From: Synechococcus sp. MU1643
GTDB lineage: Bacteria > Cyanobacteriota > Cyanobacteriia > PCC-6307 > Cyanobiaceae
Assembly: GCF_020514095.1 (NCBI RefSeq)
Contig: NZ_VTKY01000008.1
Span: 1 to 62,898, forward strand
Direction: 5' to 3'
Length of the DNA: 62,898 nt
This document shows positions 1 through 8,398 of this stretch, one piece after another. Each line of letters begins with the position of its first letter. Position 1 is the stretch's first letter. The notes beneath the pieces were generated by a model. That model was not told the DNA's origin. It made no database searches and saw only the letters and a program-made list of their open reading frames with translations. A program made the position numbers and the translations under genes.

Positions 1-301
1 GGGAAGCAGCTTCCCAGATGGGGTAGAAGTGCAGGCCGATGGCGTTTGAAGAAGGAACAACAGCACCAGAGATGATGTTGTTGCCGTAGATCAGGGAGCC
101 AGCGACAGGCTCACGGATGCCATCGATATCAACCGGAGGAGCGGCAATAAAAGCAATAGTGAAGCAGATGGTGGCCGCCAGGAGGCAGGGAATCATCAGC
201 ACGCCGAACCAACCCACATAAATGCGGTTGTTGGTGTCGGTCACCCACTGACAAAAGGCTTCCCAATTGCTCTGGCGTCCGCTGCGAATTGCGGTGGACA
301 T
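1..301 (-). CDS. psbA: Photosystem II D1 protein, N-terminal part (3' end outside window)
   Basis: The first 100 codons of the D1 reaction-centre subunit, which with D2 binds the primary donor, pheophytin, QB and the manganese cluster in the thylakoid membrane. Translation starts at the ATG at 301 and gives [20 protein letters not shown], then [11 protein letters not shown], a first membrane helix (about residues 30-55), and the D1 signature [17 protein letters not shown] and [20 protein letters not shown]. The gene leaves the window at base 1, so residue 130, used to separate D1 isoforms in freshwater strains, cannot be read. The N-terminus resembles the major D1 form of marine Synechococcus as I recall it. 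Confidence 0.97.
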   Translation of the reverse strand, partial: MSTAIRSGRQSNWEAFCQWVTDTNNRIYVGWFGVLMIPCLLAATICFTIAFIAAPPVDIDGIREPVAGSLIYGNNIISGAVVPSSNAIGLHFYPIWEAAS

Positions 302-410
302 GGAAGAAAAGAAGACAGATAAACCTCTCCCCGAAAAAAGGGACAGGTGGAACAAGTTTATGGAGGAAACCTTGCCTTACATGGCAACTCAACAATCGGA
401 ATCAGCTCTC
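302..410 (-). promoter_or_regulatory. psbA upstream leader and promoter region
   Basis: Only about 140 bases separate psbA from the stop of the upstream gene, and the first part is a terminator, so the psbA promoter should lie here. On the minus strand I see a TTGCC-N6-GGCAA inverted repeat (plus coordinates 372-387) followed by the AT-rich stretch CCATAAACTTG, a possible -10 region, and a purine-rich GGGAGAGG about 20-25 bases before the ATG. These are weak matches; the promoter is inferred mainly from position. Confidence 0.35.
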
Positions 411-452
411 AAAAAAACTTCATTAAGCACTTTACGAAGCATTCATGAAGTT
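411..452 (-). terminator. Probable rho-independent terminator of the DUF697 gene
   Basis: On the minus strand an 8-base inverted repeat, AACTTCAT (445-452) and ATGAAGTT (416-423), encloses a 21-base loop and is followed by a run of seven T (411-417). It overlaps the stop codon of the upstream gene (443-445) and would insulate psbA from read-through. The loop is long, so it is a moderate rather than ideal terminator. Confidence 0.5.
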
Positions 453-1759
453 GCATGAAGCAACCAATCACGGGATTGCTGAATGAAACCGTTCCAGTTC
501 ACCCGTTCCTCCTCTGCCGCCCGAGCCACCAACAACGGCGCCTGCTGCTTCAACGCCACAAGATCGAGCTCATCAACACCGGCATTGATCGCCAGCCAAT
601 CCGCCATGGATCGGCCCACCACACGGGTGAGGTAAGCCGCACTAAGGGCCTGCATCGAACCAGCGATCAGCCAACTCCCTCCATCAAGTTTGGCCAGTCC
701 CAGCAAGGTCTGCCCAGTCCACTCCACAACGCCTTGGGCGAGAGCCACCCGCGCCAGCTGGGATGCCGCTTCCCTGAGCACATCGGACTGCAGCGACGTC
801 CCCCAGATCTCCCCCATCTCGTTGATCATCAAACCGTTGGCCACCGTGACGGCGAGAAGATCAAGGCTGGCGATGGGGGATGCCATCACAGACCCGGCCA
901 CCACCCACTGAGTGCGTTGCTGGATCTGCAGAAAGCGATCACGCCGAAGGGATTCGAGGTCACGCTGCCAACGGCGGTGCAGTTCCGCCAGCAGCCGAGG
1001 CCGCGTCTCGACCGCAGCCTGCTTCAGCGAACGGCGCAGCGGTGCTAGGGCAGTCCGCAGCTGCATGGAAGGCTCCTGAAACAGGATCCGCTCACGCCAG
1101 CGCTTGGGAAGATCATCCCGAACGGAATCGATGGCATCGGTCGACGCGTCCTGCTCTTCGATCGCCACTAGCAGCCAAGCCGGCTGATCGTCCGGCACCT
1201 GCTGAAGCCAGAGCAGATCTGAAGCCAGCAGTGGCGCCTTCAGACTGAACAGGATCAGATCTTGATCCAGCAGGCCGCGGGGCCAGCAACGACAGCCGTC
1301 GTCGGTGGTCAAGGGATGGCAGAGCGACAGCGTCAATGGCACCGGGCCCGCCAGAGAGCTGCTGAGGTCTGCTTCATTCGGTCCCTGAGAAGCTCCCAAG
1401 CCGACCATTGCCATGCACACAGGACCGCTGCGGTCGAGCACCGCCTTGAGTTCGGCGCGACGGGCCAGATCCGCGGAGGGTTGCTGCTCAAAACGCGCGA
1501 ACTGATCCAACACCTCCTGGCATCGAGCCATCCATCCGTCCAGCGATACCGGTGCTGTGAAACGCGGTTGAGTTGGCTTGCGGCCAAGCCAGATCACAAC
1601 ACCACCGGCGGCCAGCAGACCCAGCCCCCCTCCGGGAATATGCATCACATCACTGATCAGCCACTGTCCAGCAAGCAGACCAGCTCCAGCCAGAGCCAAC
1701 GGCCGCAGTAGCGACGACGGTGGCATCGCCAGGTCTGGCCATGAAGCCGGGAGTTTCAA
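443..1759 (-). CDS. DUF697/YcjF-like membrane protein with degenerate GTPase domain
   Basis: A 438-residue protein with two hydrophobic segments near the N-terminus (about residues 20-60), a middle region laid out like a small G domain, and a C-terminal helical membrane part (about 280-430) of the DUF697 type found in cyanobacterial GTP-binding membrane proteins. Where a P-loop GxxxxGK[ST] would be expected it reads MVGLGASQGPN (residues 118-128), with no Gly-Lys-Ser/Thr, so nucleotide binding is probably lost. It ends in a terminator just upstream of psbA. The exact function is unknown; family assignment rests on overall pattern. Confidence 0.75.
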   Translation of the reverse strand: MKLPASWPDLAMPPSSLLRPLALAGAGLLAGQWLISDVMHIPGGGLGLLAAGGVVIWLGRKPTQPRFTAPVSLDGWMARCQEVLDQFARFEQQPSADLARRAELKAVLDRSGPVCMAMVGLGASQGPNEADLSSSLAGPVPLTLSLCHPLTTDDGCRCWPRGLLDQDLILFSLKAPLLASDLLWLQQVPDDQPAWLLVAIEEQDASTDAIDSVRDDLPKRWRERILFQEPSMQLRTALAPLRRSLKQAAVETRPRLLAELHRRWQRDLESLRRDRFLQIQQRTQWVVAGSVMASPIASLDLLAVTVANGLMINEMGEIWGTSLQSDVLREAASQLARVALAQGVVEWTGQTLLGLAKLDGGSWLIAGSMQALSAAYLTRVVGRSMADWLAINAGVDELDLVALKQQAPLLVARAAEEERVNWNGFIQQSRDWLLHATS

Positions 1760-1871
1760 TAGAAAGGCTGTTGTAGCAGTGGCCCTTCTTAGCTCAACCC
1801 ACCACCTGACACCAGAACTTCAGGCCAGAAGGACGACTTCTCCATAAATTGGCAACAGGCCAGGGTCAGCC

Positions 1872-2798
1872 GTGACACAAAGTCATCCCATCGCGATGGT
1901 CGACAACCGCCGGGGGGTGCGCAGGGTTCTCATGGTGGCCCTGGGCCTCAACATCACCATGTCGCTGCTAAAGCTTCTGGTGGGGGCCATGAGTGGTTCC
2001 CTGGCGGTGATCGCTGATGGCATGCACAGCGCGACCGATGCGCTGTCCAGCCTCACGGGACTGGTCACCAACAAACTTTCCGATCCACGGCCTGACCGGG
2101 ATCACCCTTACGGCCATCGCAAATACGAGGCTGTCGGAGCCCTCGGTATCGCTGGTTTCATCCTGTTCACAGCGATCGAAATCCTGCTGCGTTCAGGGGA
2201 GAGGCTCATCGAGGGCCTGCCACCCATCCGTGTGACAAGCCAGGAGCTCGTGCTGCTCACGCTCGTGCTGGGATTCAATCTCCTGCTGGCAGGATATGAG
2301 CTGCGGGAAGGTCGGCGACTGAACAGCAACCTGCTCAAAGCAGATGCCCAGCATTCGGCGAGCGACGTTTGGACCACCGTGGTGGTGCTGGTGGGCATGG
2401 CGGGGGCGGTCTGGCTGCAGGTGAGCTGGCTCGACGTCGCGCTGGCCATCCCCATGGCCCTTCTACTGATTCGTGTGTGCTGGCAGGTGCTGCGCGGCAC
2501 CTTGCCCTGGTTGGTGGACCACATGGCGGTTGCACCTGAAGCCATCTATGCCGAAACCATGGCCACCGCCGGAGTGATGAACTGCCACGACATCGCCAGC
2601 CGGGGCGTTCTGGGCCAGCAGGTGTTCATCGAAATGCATATGGTTGTCAACGCAGACGACCTCACCAAGGCGCACCGGATCACCGAAGAGGTGGAGGAGC
2701 GCTTGGACGAAAGCTTCGGGCCGGTGCGGTGCACCATCCACCTGGAACCCAAGGACTACGTGGAGGAAGGGATCACTTACACCGGCGCCCATGGCTGA
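1872..2798 (+). CDS. Cation diffusion facilitator (CDF) family metal transporter
   Basis: A 308-residue inner-membrane efflux transporter that exchanges divalent metal for protons. Six hydrophobic segments precede a C-terminal cytosolic metallochaperone-like domain (about 215-300). The metal site of helix 2 reads ADGMHSATD (H52, D56) and that of helix 5 HSASD (H161, D165); this HD-HD set is typical of zinc-type CDFs such as ZitB, whereas iron/zinc FieF types carry DD-HD. The gene overlaps the next start by eight bases, so the two are probably co-translated. Zinc preference is inference from these four residues. Confidence 0.9.
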   Translation: MTQSHPIAMVDNRRGVRRVLMVALGLNITMSLLKLLVGAMSGSLAVIADGMHSATDALSSLTGLVTNKLSDPRPDRDHPYGHRKYEAVGALGIAGFILFTAIEILLRSGERLIEGLPPIRVTSQELVLLTLVLGFNLLLAGYELREGRRLNSNLLKADAQHSASDVWTTVVVLVGMAGAVWLQVSWLDVALAIPMALLLIRVCWQVLRGTLPWLVDHMAVAPEAIYAETMATAGVMNCHDIASRGVLGQQVFIEMHMVVNADDLTKAHRITEEVEERLDESFGPVRCTIHLEPKDYVEEGITYTGAHG

Positions 2799-3318
2799 GG
2801 TCGACACCGCACCACATGAGCTAGCTGGGCTGACTGTGCGTCAGCAGCTGGGGCTGATTGAGGTGCTCGATGAAGTTCGCCGTGCCGACGGGTGGTCTTG
2901 GCAACTTCCGGTGTTGCTGCGGGAACGATGCTGGCTGCGGCTATCTCGGACTCCACTGACCGTGCTGCACCGCTTGCTCCCTCCAGATGGACGGGATGAC
3001 GCGCCGGAACTGATGCAATACCGGCGATTGCTGCAGAAGGGGATGGATCCTCTGTTGGCCCAACAGAGCTGCTGGCATGACTTCGGCATCGAGGACTGCC
3101 AGAGAGCGCTGCGGGACTACTGGAACAGTCATGACACTGCCATCCACGGTTGGACAGCCGAGCGGTACCGACATCTGGTGAGCAGCTATCGCGAACGGAT
3201 TGAACGGGGAATCACAGCGGTTCCGATGCTCGTGCTGGCTCGGAAGAGCAGCGTTGAATGCCACCAGTTGCTCTGGATCACCGAAAACACCCCGGTGATG
3301 CGTCACACTTGCGCCTGA
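2791..3318 (+). CDS. Conserved hypothetical protein, coupled to CDF gene
   Basis: A 175-residue soluble protein beginning MAEVDTAPHELAGLTVRQQL, rich in Arg, Leu and Trp, with no signal peptide or membrane segment. The chosen ATG at 2791 lies inside the last codons of the CDF gene; a longer reading of the same frame runs deep into that gene and is unlikely. I do not recognise a domain. The tight overlap suggests co-expression with the transporter, but no functional link can be read from the protein. Confidence 0.75.
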   Translation: MAEVDTAPHELAGLTVRQQLGLIEVLDEVRRADGWSWQLPVLLRERCWLRLSRTPLTVLHRLLPPDGRDDAPELMQYRRLLQKGMDPLLAQQSCWHDFGIEDCQRALRDYWNSHDTAIHGWTAERYRHLVSSYRERIERGITAVPMLVLARKSSVECHQLLWITENTPVMRHTCA

Positions 3319-3334
3319 TTCCAGGCCATGGGCC

Positions 3335-3865
3335 ATGAGTGATTCCTACAGCGATCCCCAACAACAGGCGGGACAGGGAGACGGCGGCCGAGACGGTCAG
3401 CGCAGTCGTGGCAATCGTGGCGGCGGCCGTGAAGGCGGAGGCTTCCGGATTCGACTGAGCGACAACGAAATGCGTTCGGCAAGGGCACTGCAGGAGGCCT
3501 TCAATCTCCGCTCAACCGTTGCCGTTCTGGGTTTCGCAATCCGAAGCCTCGGCCAAATGCTGGAGGACGGCCAACTCGACGCCCTGATAGAGCAGCAGCG
3601 CAATCAGCCTGCTCGGGGTGGCCGACGTGATGGTGGTGGCCGCGATGGTGGAGGCCGCGATGGTGGAGGTCGCGGTCGTCGTTTTGACGACGAGCGCAGC
3701 AGCCGCGGATCCCGACCGAACCCCTTCGCCCGACCCTCCAAACCCCAGCCCGAAGTCCAGGCTGAACCGGTTGAAGAGCCAGAGGTAAAACCGGTGGTGG
3801 AGCCTGTGGTCGAGTCAGAAGTAGCCCCCAGCGACGACACCAAAACCGAAGCAACCGAGGCCTGA
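3335..3865 (+). CDS. RG/RGG-repeat protein with a short conserved helical core
   Basis: A 176-residue protein in three parts: a Gly/Arg/Gln-rich N-terminus (residues 1-36), a helical core starting FRIRLSDNEMRSARALQEAF (about 37-90), and a low-complexity tail with repeated RDGGG units, then Pro/Glu/Val-rich sequence (PVEEPEVKPVVEPVVE). RGG-type tails commonly bind RNA or drive condensation in other proteins, so a nucleic-acid role is possible but inferred. No RRM is present, unlike the Gly-rich Rbp proteins of cyanobacteria. It stops directly before trpS. Confidence 0.8.
   Translation: MSDSYSDPQQQAGQGDGGRDGQRSRGNRGGGREGGGFRIRLSDNEMRSARALQEAFNLRSTVAVLGFAIRSLGQMLEDGQLDALIEQQRNQPARGGRRDGGGRDGGGRDGGGRGRRFDDERSSRGSRPNPFARPSKPQPEVQAEPVEEPEVKPVVEPVVESEVAPSDDTKTEATEA
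3626..3670 (+). repeat. 15-bp tandem repeat encoding RDGGG units
   Basis: Three consecutive near-identical 15-base units (cgtgatggtggtggc, then cgcgatggtggaggc, then cgcgatggtggaggt) encode three RDGGG peptides around codons 98-112 of the RG-rich gene. Being in frame and a multiple of three, unit number could vary between strains without breaking the protein. Confidence 0.9.
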
Positions 3866-3868
3866 TTG

Positions 3869-4882
3869 ATGAGCCGGCCAAGGGTTCTTTCCGGGGTGCA
3901 ACCGACCGGGGCACTGCACCTCGGCAATTGGCTGGGTGCCATCCGCAATTGGGTTGACCTGCAGGAGACCCACGACACTTTTGTTTGTGTTGTGGATCTC
4001 CACGCCATCACCGTTCCCCACGACCCCAGCCGCCTGGCTGAGGACACCCGTTCCACAGCAGCGCTCTACCTGGCCTGTGGCATGGATCCCAAACGCTGCG
4101 TGGTGTTTGTGCAAAGCCAGGTCGCAGCCCACAGCGAACTCTGCTGGCTGCTGAATTGCGTCACGCCACTCAACTGGCTTGAGCGGATGATTCAGTTCAA
4201 AGAGAAAGCAGTGAAGCAGGGGGACAACGTCTCCCTGGGCCTGCTGGACTACCCGGTGCTGATGGCCGCCGACATCCTTCTCTACGACGCTGACCTGGTG
4301 CCCGTCGGTGAAGATCAGAAGCAGCACCTGGAGCTGGCGCGTGACATCGCGCAACAGCGCATCAATTCCCGCTTCGGTGGCAAGGACACCCCGGTGCTCA
4401 AAGTTCCCAAACCGATGATCCTCAAAGAAGGAGCTCGGGTGATGAGCCTGACGGATGGCCGCAGCAAAATGAGCAAGAGCGATCCCAACGAGGGGAGTCG
4501 CATCACCCTTCTGGACCCTCCCGAGCTGATCACCAAGAAGATCAAACGCGCCAAAACCGATCCAGAGCGTGGTCTCGAATTCGGCAACCCCGACCGGCCA
4601 GAAACCGACAACCTCTTAGGGCTTTACGCGATCCTGAGCGGCAAGGAGCGCGAACAGGCCGCCAATGAGTGCGCCGGGATGGGTTGGGGACAGTTCAAGC
4701 CGCTGCTGGCCGAAGCCACCGTGAACGCGCTGGAACCCATCCAGACCCGCTACCGGGAGCTGATGCAGGACCCCACAGAGCTCGATCAGGTGCTGAGCAC
4801 AGGCCGCGAGAAAGCTGAAACCGTGGCCAACGCCACGCTTGAACGGGTTCGGGACGCCTTGGGCTTCGCCCGACCAGCCTAA
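3869..4882 (+). CDS. trpS: Tryptophanyl-tRNA synthetase
   Basis: Charges tRNA-Trp with tryptophan in the cytoplasm. The 337-residue class Ic enzyme shows the HIGH-like signature PTGALHLGN (residues 12-20) and KMSKS near residue 200, with the usual family length. I chose the ATG at 3869; the preceding TTG at 3866, immediately after the upstream stop, would add one residue. Confidence 0.97.
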   Translation: MSRPRVLSGVQPTGALHLGNWLGAIRNWVDLQETHDTFVCVVDLHAITVPHDPSRLAEDTRSTAALYLACGMDPKRCVVFVQSQVAAHSELCWLLNCVTPLNWLERMIQFKEKAVKQGDNVSLGLLDYPVLMAADILLYDADLVPVGEDQKQHLELARDIAQQRINSRFGGKDTPVLKVPKPMILKEGARVMSLTDGRSKMSKSDPNEGSRITLLDPPELITKKIKRAKTDPERGLEFGNPDRPETDNLLGLYAILSGKEREQAANECAGMGWGQFKPLLAEATVNALEPIQTRYRELMQDPTELDQVLSTGREKAETVANATLERVRDALGFARPA

Positions 4883-4924
4883 TCAGCACCAAAGAGACGC
4901 ATTAGCTGCTCTGATCAATGCGAC

Positions 4925-5041
4925 GGCCATGGGCTTGAGCCATGGCCCCTGAGGCTTGAGGGAGAAAACCTCAGCCGCAGACGCGAGTCTCGCAAGACTC
5001 TCACCCTTCTCTCAGTTGCGTATACATAGCGCAGACTGCGC
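4925..5041. other. Intergenic cluster of four short hairpins
   Basis: Between trpS and the muramidase gene lie four small inverted repeats: GGCCATGG/CCATGGCC (4925-4932 and 4940-4947), CTGAGG/CCTCAG (4949-4954 and 4969-4974), GAGTCT/AGACTC with a 4-base loop (4985-4990 and 4995-5000), and GCGCA/TGCGC (5029-5041). No T-run follows the first, so it is not a standard terminator. The set may be a structured leader or small RNA on either strand; nothing identifies a known family. Confidence 0.4.
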
Positions 5042-5116
5042 GTCAACCCCACAAGCACCGGCCTCGCGTCCAGGCCTCGTGGGCCAGCACTGTAGCTGTC
5101 CACTTTATTGGCCTTT

Positions 5117-5791
5117 GTGCGTCGTCTTTTTTCTGCGTTCAGCCCAGCCACGCGTTGGAACCGGCCTGTCGTCTGTGCTGCCCTAACCACAGGATTGGTG
5201 CTGTCCGCAGGAGCCACACAGCGACCGCAGAAAACGGACACGCCTTTAGACCATGCCGCGCATGTCGAGACCAGCAGCCGCGCCCATCTGGCCACCGGCA
5301 ACGAGGGCGGGCGTTATGAGCTGACGCCTGAGCGCCGAGCCCTGCTCAACACCATTCGCTTCGCCGAGGGGACCTGGAAGGACGGCGAAGACAAGGGTTA
5401 TCGAATCATTTATGGCGGCGGGCAGTTTCAAGACCTCTCACGCCATCCCGAGCGGGTGATCGTGAAGCGCTACACCAGCGCCGCTGCTGGTGCCTATCAA
5501 TTTCTGCCCAAGACGTGGAAAGGAGTGGCTAATGAGCTCAACCTGAGCAGCTTCGAGCCCAGGCACCAGGATCAGGCTGCTCTGCACCTTGTGGAGCGCC
5601 GAGGAGCTCTCAAAGAAATTGACCGGCAGGGCCTGACCAAGAACGCCATGGCGAAGCTGGCTCCCGAATGGGCATCCTTTCCCACCTGGAATGGCCGCTC
5701 CGCCTACGGGCAACCGGTAAAGAGCCATCAGGAACTGGCGAGCTTCTACAGCAGCAACCTTCGGGAGTTGCGCAATCAACTGGGGGCCTGA
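5117..5791 (+). CDS. Lambda R-like muramidase / lytic transglycosylase, exported
   Basis: Predicted to cleave the MurNAc-GlcNAc bond of peptidoglycan. After an N-terminal hydrophobic export signal (about residues 10-35) the body (about 75-224) resembles the phage lambda endolysin R family (COG4678): RRALLNTIRFAEGT contains the likely catalytic Glu, followed by YGGGQFQDLSRHP, AAGAYQFLPKTW, and ERRGALKEIDRQG. I use the GTG at 5117 (224 residues); a TTG at 5108 would add three residues, and no ATG is available. It could serve wall remodelling or be a domesticated phage gene. Its 3' end overlaps the opposing DUF2605 gene by 16 bases. Confidence 0.85.
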   Translation: MRRLFSAFSPATRWNRPVVCAALTTGLVLSAGATQRPQKTDTPLDHAAHVETSSRAHLATGNEGGRYELTPERRALLNTIRFAEGTWKDGEDKGYRIIYGGGQFQDLSRHPERVIVKRYTSAAAGAYQFLPKTWKGVANELNLSSFEPRHQDQAALHLVERRGALKEIDRQGLTKNAMAKLAPEWASFPTWNGRSAYGQPVKSHQELASFYSSNLRELRNQLGA

Positions 5792-6132
5792 GGCGAACGG
5801 GACGAACCCAACTTCGCGGCCAAGGCCCACACCTCCGTGACCAAGCCATGCCACGGGTTCATCACCGCCATCGAAACCGCCATGGGCTGCGTTGATGCAG
5901 CCACCAGGGAGCGCGTTGCAGCAATTGCCTTCTTGCCGTCCTGCAGCCGCTCCTCCATGTGCTGACGCTCCTCCAGCGGCATCACCTCATCCGGACAGGC
6001 CTGCAGAAGCTCCTCCCCGCGCTGAAACCAGTGATCGAAGTCATCGAGAAGTGATGCCAGCAGCTCATCCAACAGCGCGCCAGCTTCCCGATTGGTTGAC
6101 TCACCCACGTGTTGCCCTCGGGCCTCGCCCAT
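5776..6132 (-). CDS. DUF2605 family protein
   Basis: A 118-residue cytoplasmic protein of the cyanobacterium-restricted DUF2605 family: LLDELLASLLDDFDHWFQRG, then MPLEERQHMEERLQDGKKAI and MNPWHGLVTEVWALAAKL. Mainly helical, no membrane segment, function unknown. The ATG at 6132 lies only three bases from the divergent thrS start; a GTG at 6108 is an alternative that would leave more room for promoters. Confidence 0.8.
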   Translation of the reverse strand: MGEARGQHVGESTNREAGALLDELLASLLDDFDHWFQRGEELLQACPDEVMPLEERQHMEERLQDGKKAIAATRSLVAASTQPMAVSMAVMNPWHGLVTEVWALAAKLGSSRSPQAPS

Positions 6133-6135
6133 AGG

Positions 6136-7971
6136 ATGGCGGACCTTGAACCTGAACCGGTGAGCAGCGCTGCAGCAACCACCCCAGCCCCTTCAGCACC
6201 AGTGGTTCTGCCCAAGACCAGCGAAAGCGATCAACTGCTCAAGATTCGGCATTCCATGAGCCATGTCATGGCCATGGCTGTGCAGCAGTTGTTTCCCAAG
6301 GCACGCGTCACTATCGGCCCCTGGACCGAAACCGGTTTCTATTACGACTTCGACAATCCCGATCCCTTCACCGAGGCCGATCTGAAGGCCATCAAGAAAG
6401 GGATGATCAAGATCATCAACAAGAAACTGCCCCTGGAGCGGGTCGAGGTGAGCCGCAGCGAGGCCGAGGCAAAAATCAAGGCCCAGAACGAGCCCTACAA
6501 GCTCGAGATCCTTGAAGGACTGCAGGAGCCGATCACCCTTTACACCCTTGGCGAGGACTGGTGGGACCTCTGTGCCGGTCCCCATGTGGACCACACCGGC
6601 CAACTCAACGCCAAGGCATTCGAGCTGGAAAGCGTGGCAGGCGCCTACTGGCGTGGCGATGAGACCAAAGCGCAGCTGCAACGCATCTACGGCACGGCCT
6701 GGGAAACCCCGGAACAGCTGGCGGAGCACAAACATCTGAAGGAAGAAGCTCTCCGCCGCGACCATCGCCGGATCGGCAAAGACCTCGACCTGTTTTCCAT
6801 CGAGGACGAGGCCGGCGCTGGCCTGGTGTTCTGGCACCCCCGCGGTGCCCGCATGCGCCTCCTAATCGAAGAGTTCTGGCGCCAGGCCCACTTCGAAGGC
6901 GGATACGAGCTCCTCTACACCCCCCACGTGGCGGACATCAGCCTCTGGAAGACCTCAGGCCACCTCGACTTCTACGCCGAGAGCATGTTCGGCCCAATGG
7001 AGGTGGACGAACGGGAGTACCAGCTCAAGCCGATGAACTGCCCGTTCCACGTGCTCACTTACGCCAGCAAACTGCGCAGCTACAGGGAACTGCCAATCCG
7101 CTGGGCGGAGCTTGGAACGGTGTATCGCTACGAGCGCCCTGGTGTGATGCACGGTCTGATGCGGGTCCGGGGCTTCACCCAGGACGATGCCCACGTGTTC
7201 TGCCTGCCCGAGCAGATCAGCGACGAGATCCTGAAAATTCTCGATCTCACCGAGCGGATCCTCTCCGCCTTCGATTTCAGCAACTACGAGATCAACCTCT
7301 CCACCCGCCCCGAGAAGTCCATCGGCGATGACGCCGTCTGGGACCTGGCCACCAAGGGACTGATTGAAGCCCTAGAGCGCAAGGGTTGGGCCTACAAAAT
7401 TGATGAGGGTGGCGGCGCCTTCTACGGCCCGAAAATTGATCTCAAGATCGAAGACGCCATTGGCCGGATGTGGCAGTGCTCCACCATCCAGTTGGATTTC
7501 AATCTGCCGGAACGATTTGAGCTCGACTACATCGCCGCCGACGGCAGCAAGCAGCGGCCAATCATGATCCACCGAGCCATCTTCGGCTCGCTGGAGCGTT
7601 TCTTCGGAATCATGACCGAGAACTACGCCGGCGATTACCCCTTCTGGCTGGCCCCGGAACAGGTGCGTCTGTTGCCCGTCACCGACGAGGTGCACTCCTA
7701 CGCGGAGCAGTTGCTTAACCAACTCACCCAAGCTGGTGTGCGGGCCACCATCGACCGCAGTGGCGACCGTCTCGGCAAGTTGATCCGCACCGGCGAACAG
7801 ATGAAGATCCCCGTGCTGGCGGTCATCGGTGCCAAGGAAGCAGAGCAGAACGCCGCAAGCCTGCGCAGCCGACGGGACGGTGACCTCGGGGTTACATCTG
7901 TGGCCGACCTGATCAGTTCTGCTCAAATGGCCAACGGCCAGCGCGCCGCAGGCCTGGAGCTGAACCGATGA
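6136..7971 (+). CDS. thrS: Threonyl-tRNA synthetase, short form without TGS domain
   Basis: Charges tRNA-Thr. The 611-residue protein opens with a short Pro/Ala-rich segment and goes straight into the editing domain (RHSMSHVMAM with the HxxxH pair, then WWDLCAGPHVDHTG), followed by the class II core (FWHPRGARMR, MNCPFHVL, YRYERPGVMHGLMRVRGFTQDDAHVF) and the anticodon-binding domain. The N-terminal TGS domain of the E. coli enzyme is absent; I believe this is common in cyanobacteria. Start taken at ATG 6136; an upstream TTG at 6109 is less likely. Stop overlaps the next start by four bases. Confidence 0.97.
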   Translation: MADLEPEPVSSAAATTPAPSAPVVLPKTSESDQLLKIRHSMSHVMAMAVQQLFPKARVTIGPWTETGFYYDFDNPDPFTEADLKAIKKGMIKIINKKLPLERVEVSRSEAEAKIKAQNEPYKLEILEGLQEPITLYTLGEDWWDLCAGPHVDHTGQLNAKAFELESVAGAYWRGDETKAQLQRIYGTAWETPEQLAEHKHLKEEALRRDHRRIGKDLDLFSIEDEAGAGLVFWHPRGARMRLLIEEFWRQAHFEGGYELLYTPHVADISLWKTSGHLDFYAESMFGPMEVDEREYQLKPMNCPFHVLTYASKLRSYRELPIRWAELGTVYRYERPGVMHGLMRVRGFTQDDAHVFCLPEQISDEILKILDLTERILSAFDFSNYEINLSTRPEKSIGDDAVWDLATKGLIEALERKGWAYKIDEGGGAFYGPKIDLKIEDAIGRMWQCSTIQLDFNLPERFELDYIAADGSKQRPIMIHRAIFGSLERFFGIMTENYAGDYPFWLAPEQVRLLPVTDEVHSYAEQLLNQLTQAGVRATIDRSGDRLGKLIRTGEQMKIPVLAVIGAKEAEQNAASLRSRRDGDLGVTSVADLISSAQMANGQRAAGLELNR

Positions 7972-8363
7972 CGGATTCCCCCGTGCAGAACCTTGCCGAT
8001 CTCGCGCGTATGCGTGGAGCACCGGAACTGCTTCCTCAGATCAGAAACGAACTGCGAGAAGAACTCGATCAGGCGATGGCCAACGCCAGCTGGTTCACCA
8101 TCGGCGTCATGGCCCCGTCCATGGAGGAGGCCATCACAGCGCTGCGCAGCCTCGAGCAAAGCCAACAGTGGGAGCCACTGCAGCTCGTCGACAGCCCCAA
8201 GGAGCCGGGCCCTGTTTTTTTAAAAGCCAATCAGAAAGGAAGCACGATCCGAATTCGGATCGAGCACGGCCTCGGCGAGGGAATTCTGATCAGTGGCCAC
8301 GGCGACGACGACACCACGCCAAGCACCACCTGGGGACCGCTTCCACTGGACTTCTTCTCCTGA
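7968..8363 (+). CDS. DUF1824 family protein
   Basis: A 131-residue soluble protein, translationally coupled to thrS through an ATGA overlap. Features include WFTIGVMAPSMEEAITALRS in the N-terminal half and a C-terminal region ending TTWGPLPLDFFS. This fits the cyanobacterial DUF1824 family; its role is unknown. Confidence 0.8.
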   Translation: MTDSPVQNLADLARMRGAPELLPQIRNELREELDQAMANASWFTIGVMAPSMEEAITALRSLEQSQQWEPLQLVDSPKEPGPVFLKANQKGSTIRIRIEHGLGEGILISGHGDDDTTPSTTWGPLPLDFFS

Positions 8364-8398
8364 GCGAACCACGCTGTTAGGAGACGCTGCGGCCATGG

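Noticed and set aside
4925-5041. 6S RNA or Yfr-type small RNA
   Set aside because: The stems do not form the 6S central bubble and no known Yfr motif was found, so a named family is not supported.
4915-5301. Minus-strand frame of 128 codons over the hairpin cluster
   Set aside because: Arg/Ser-rich GC-driven shadow opposite the muramidase, with no family resemblance.
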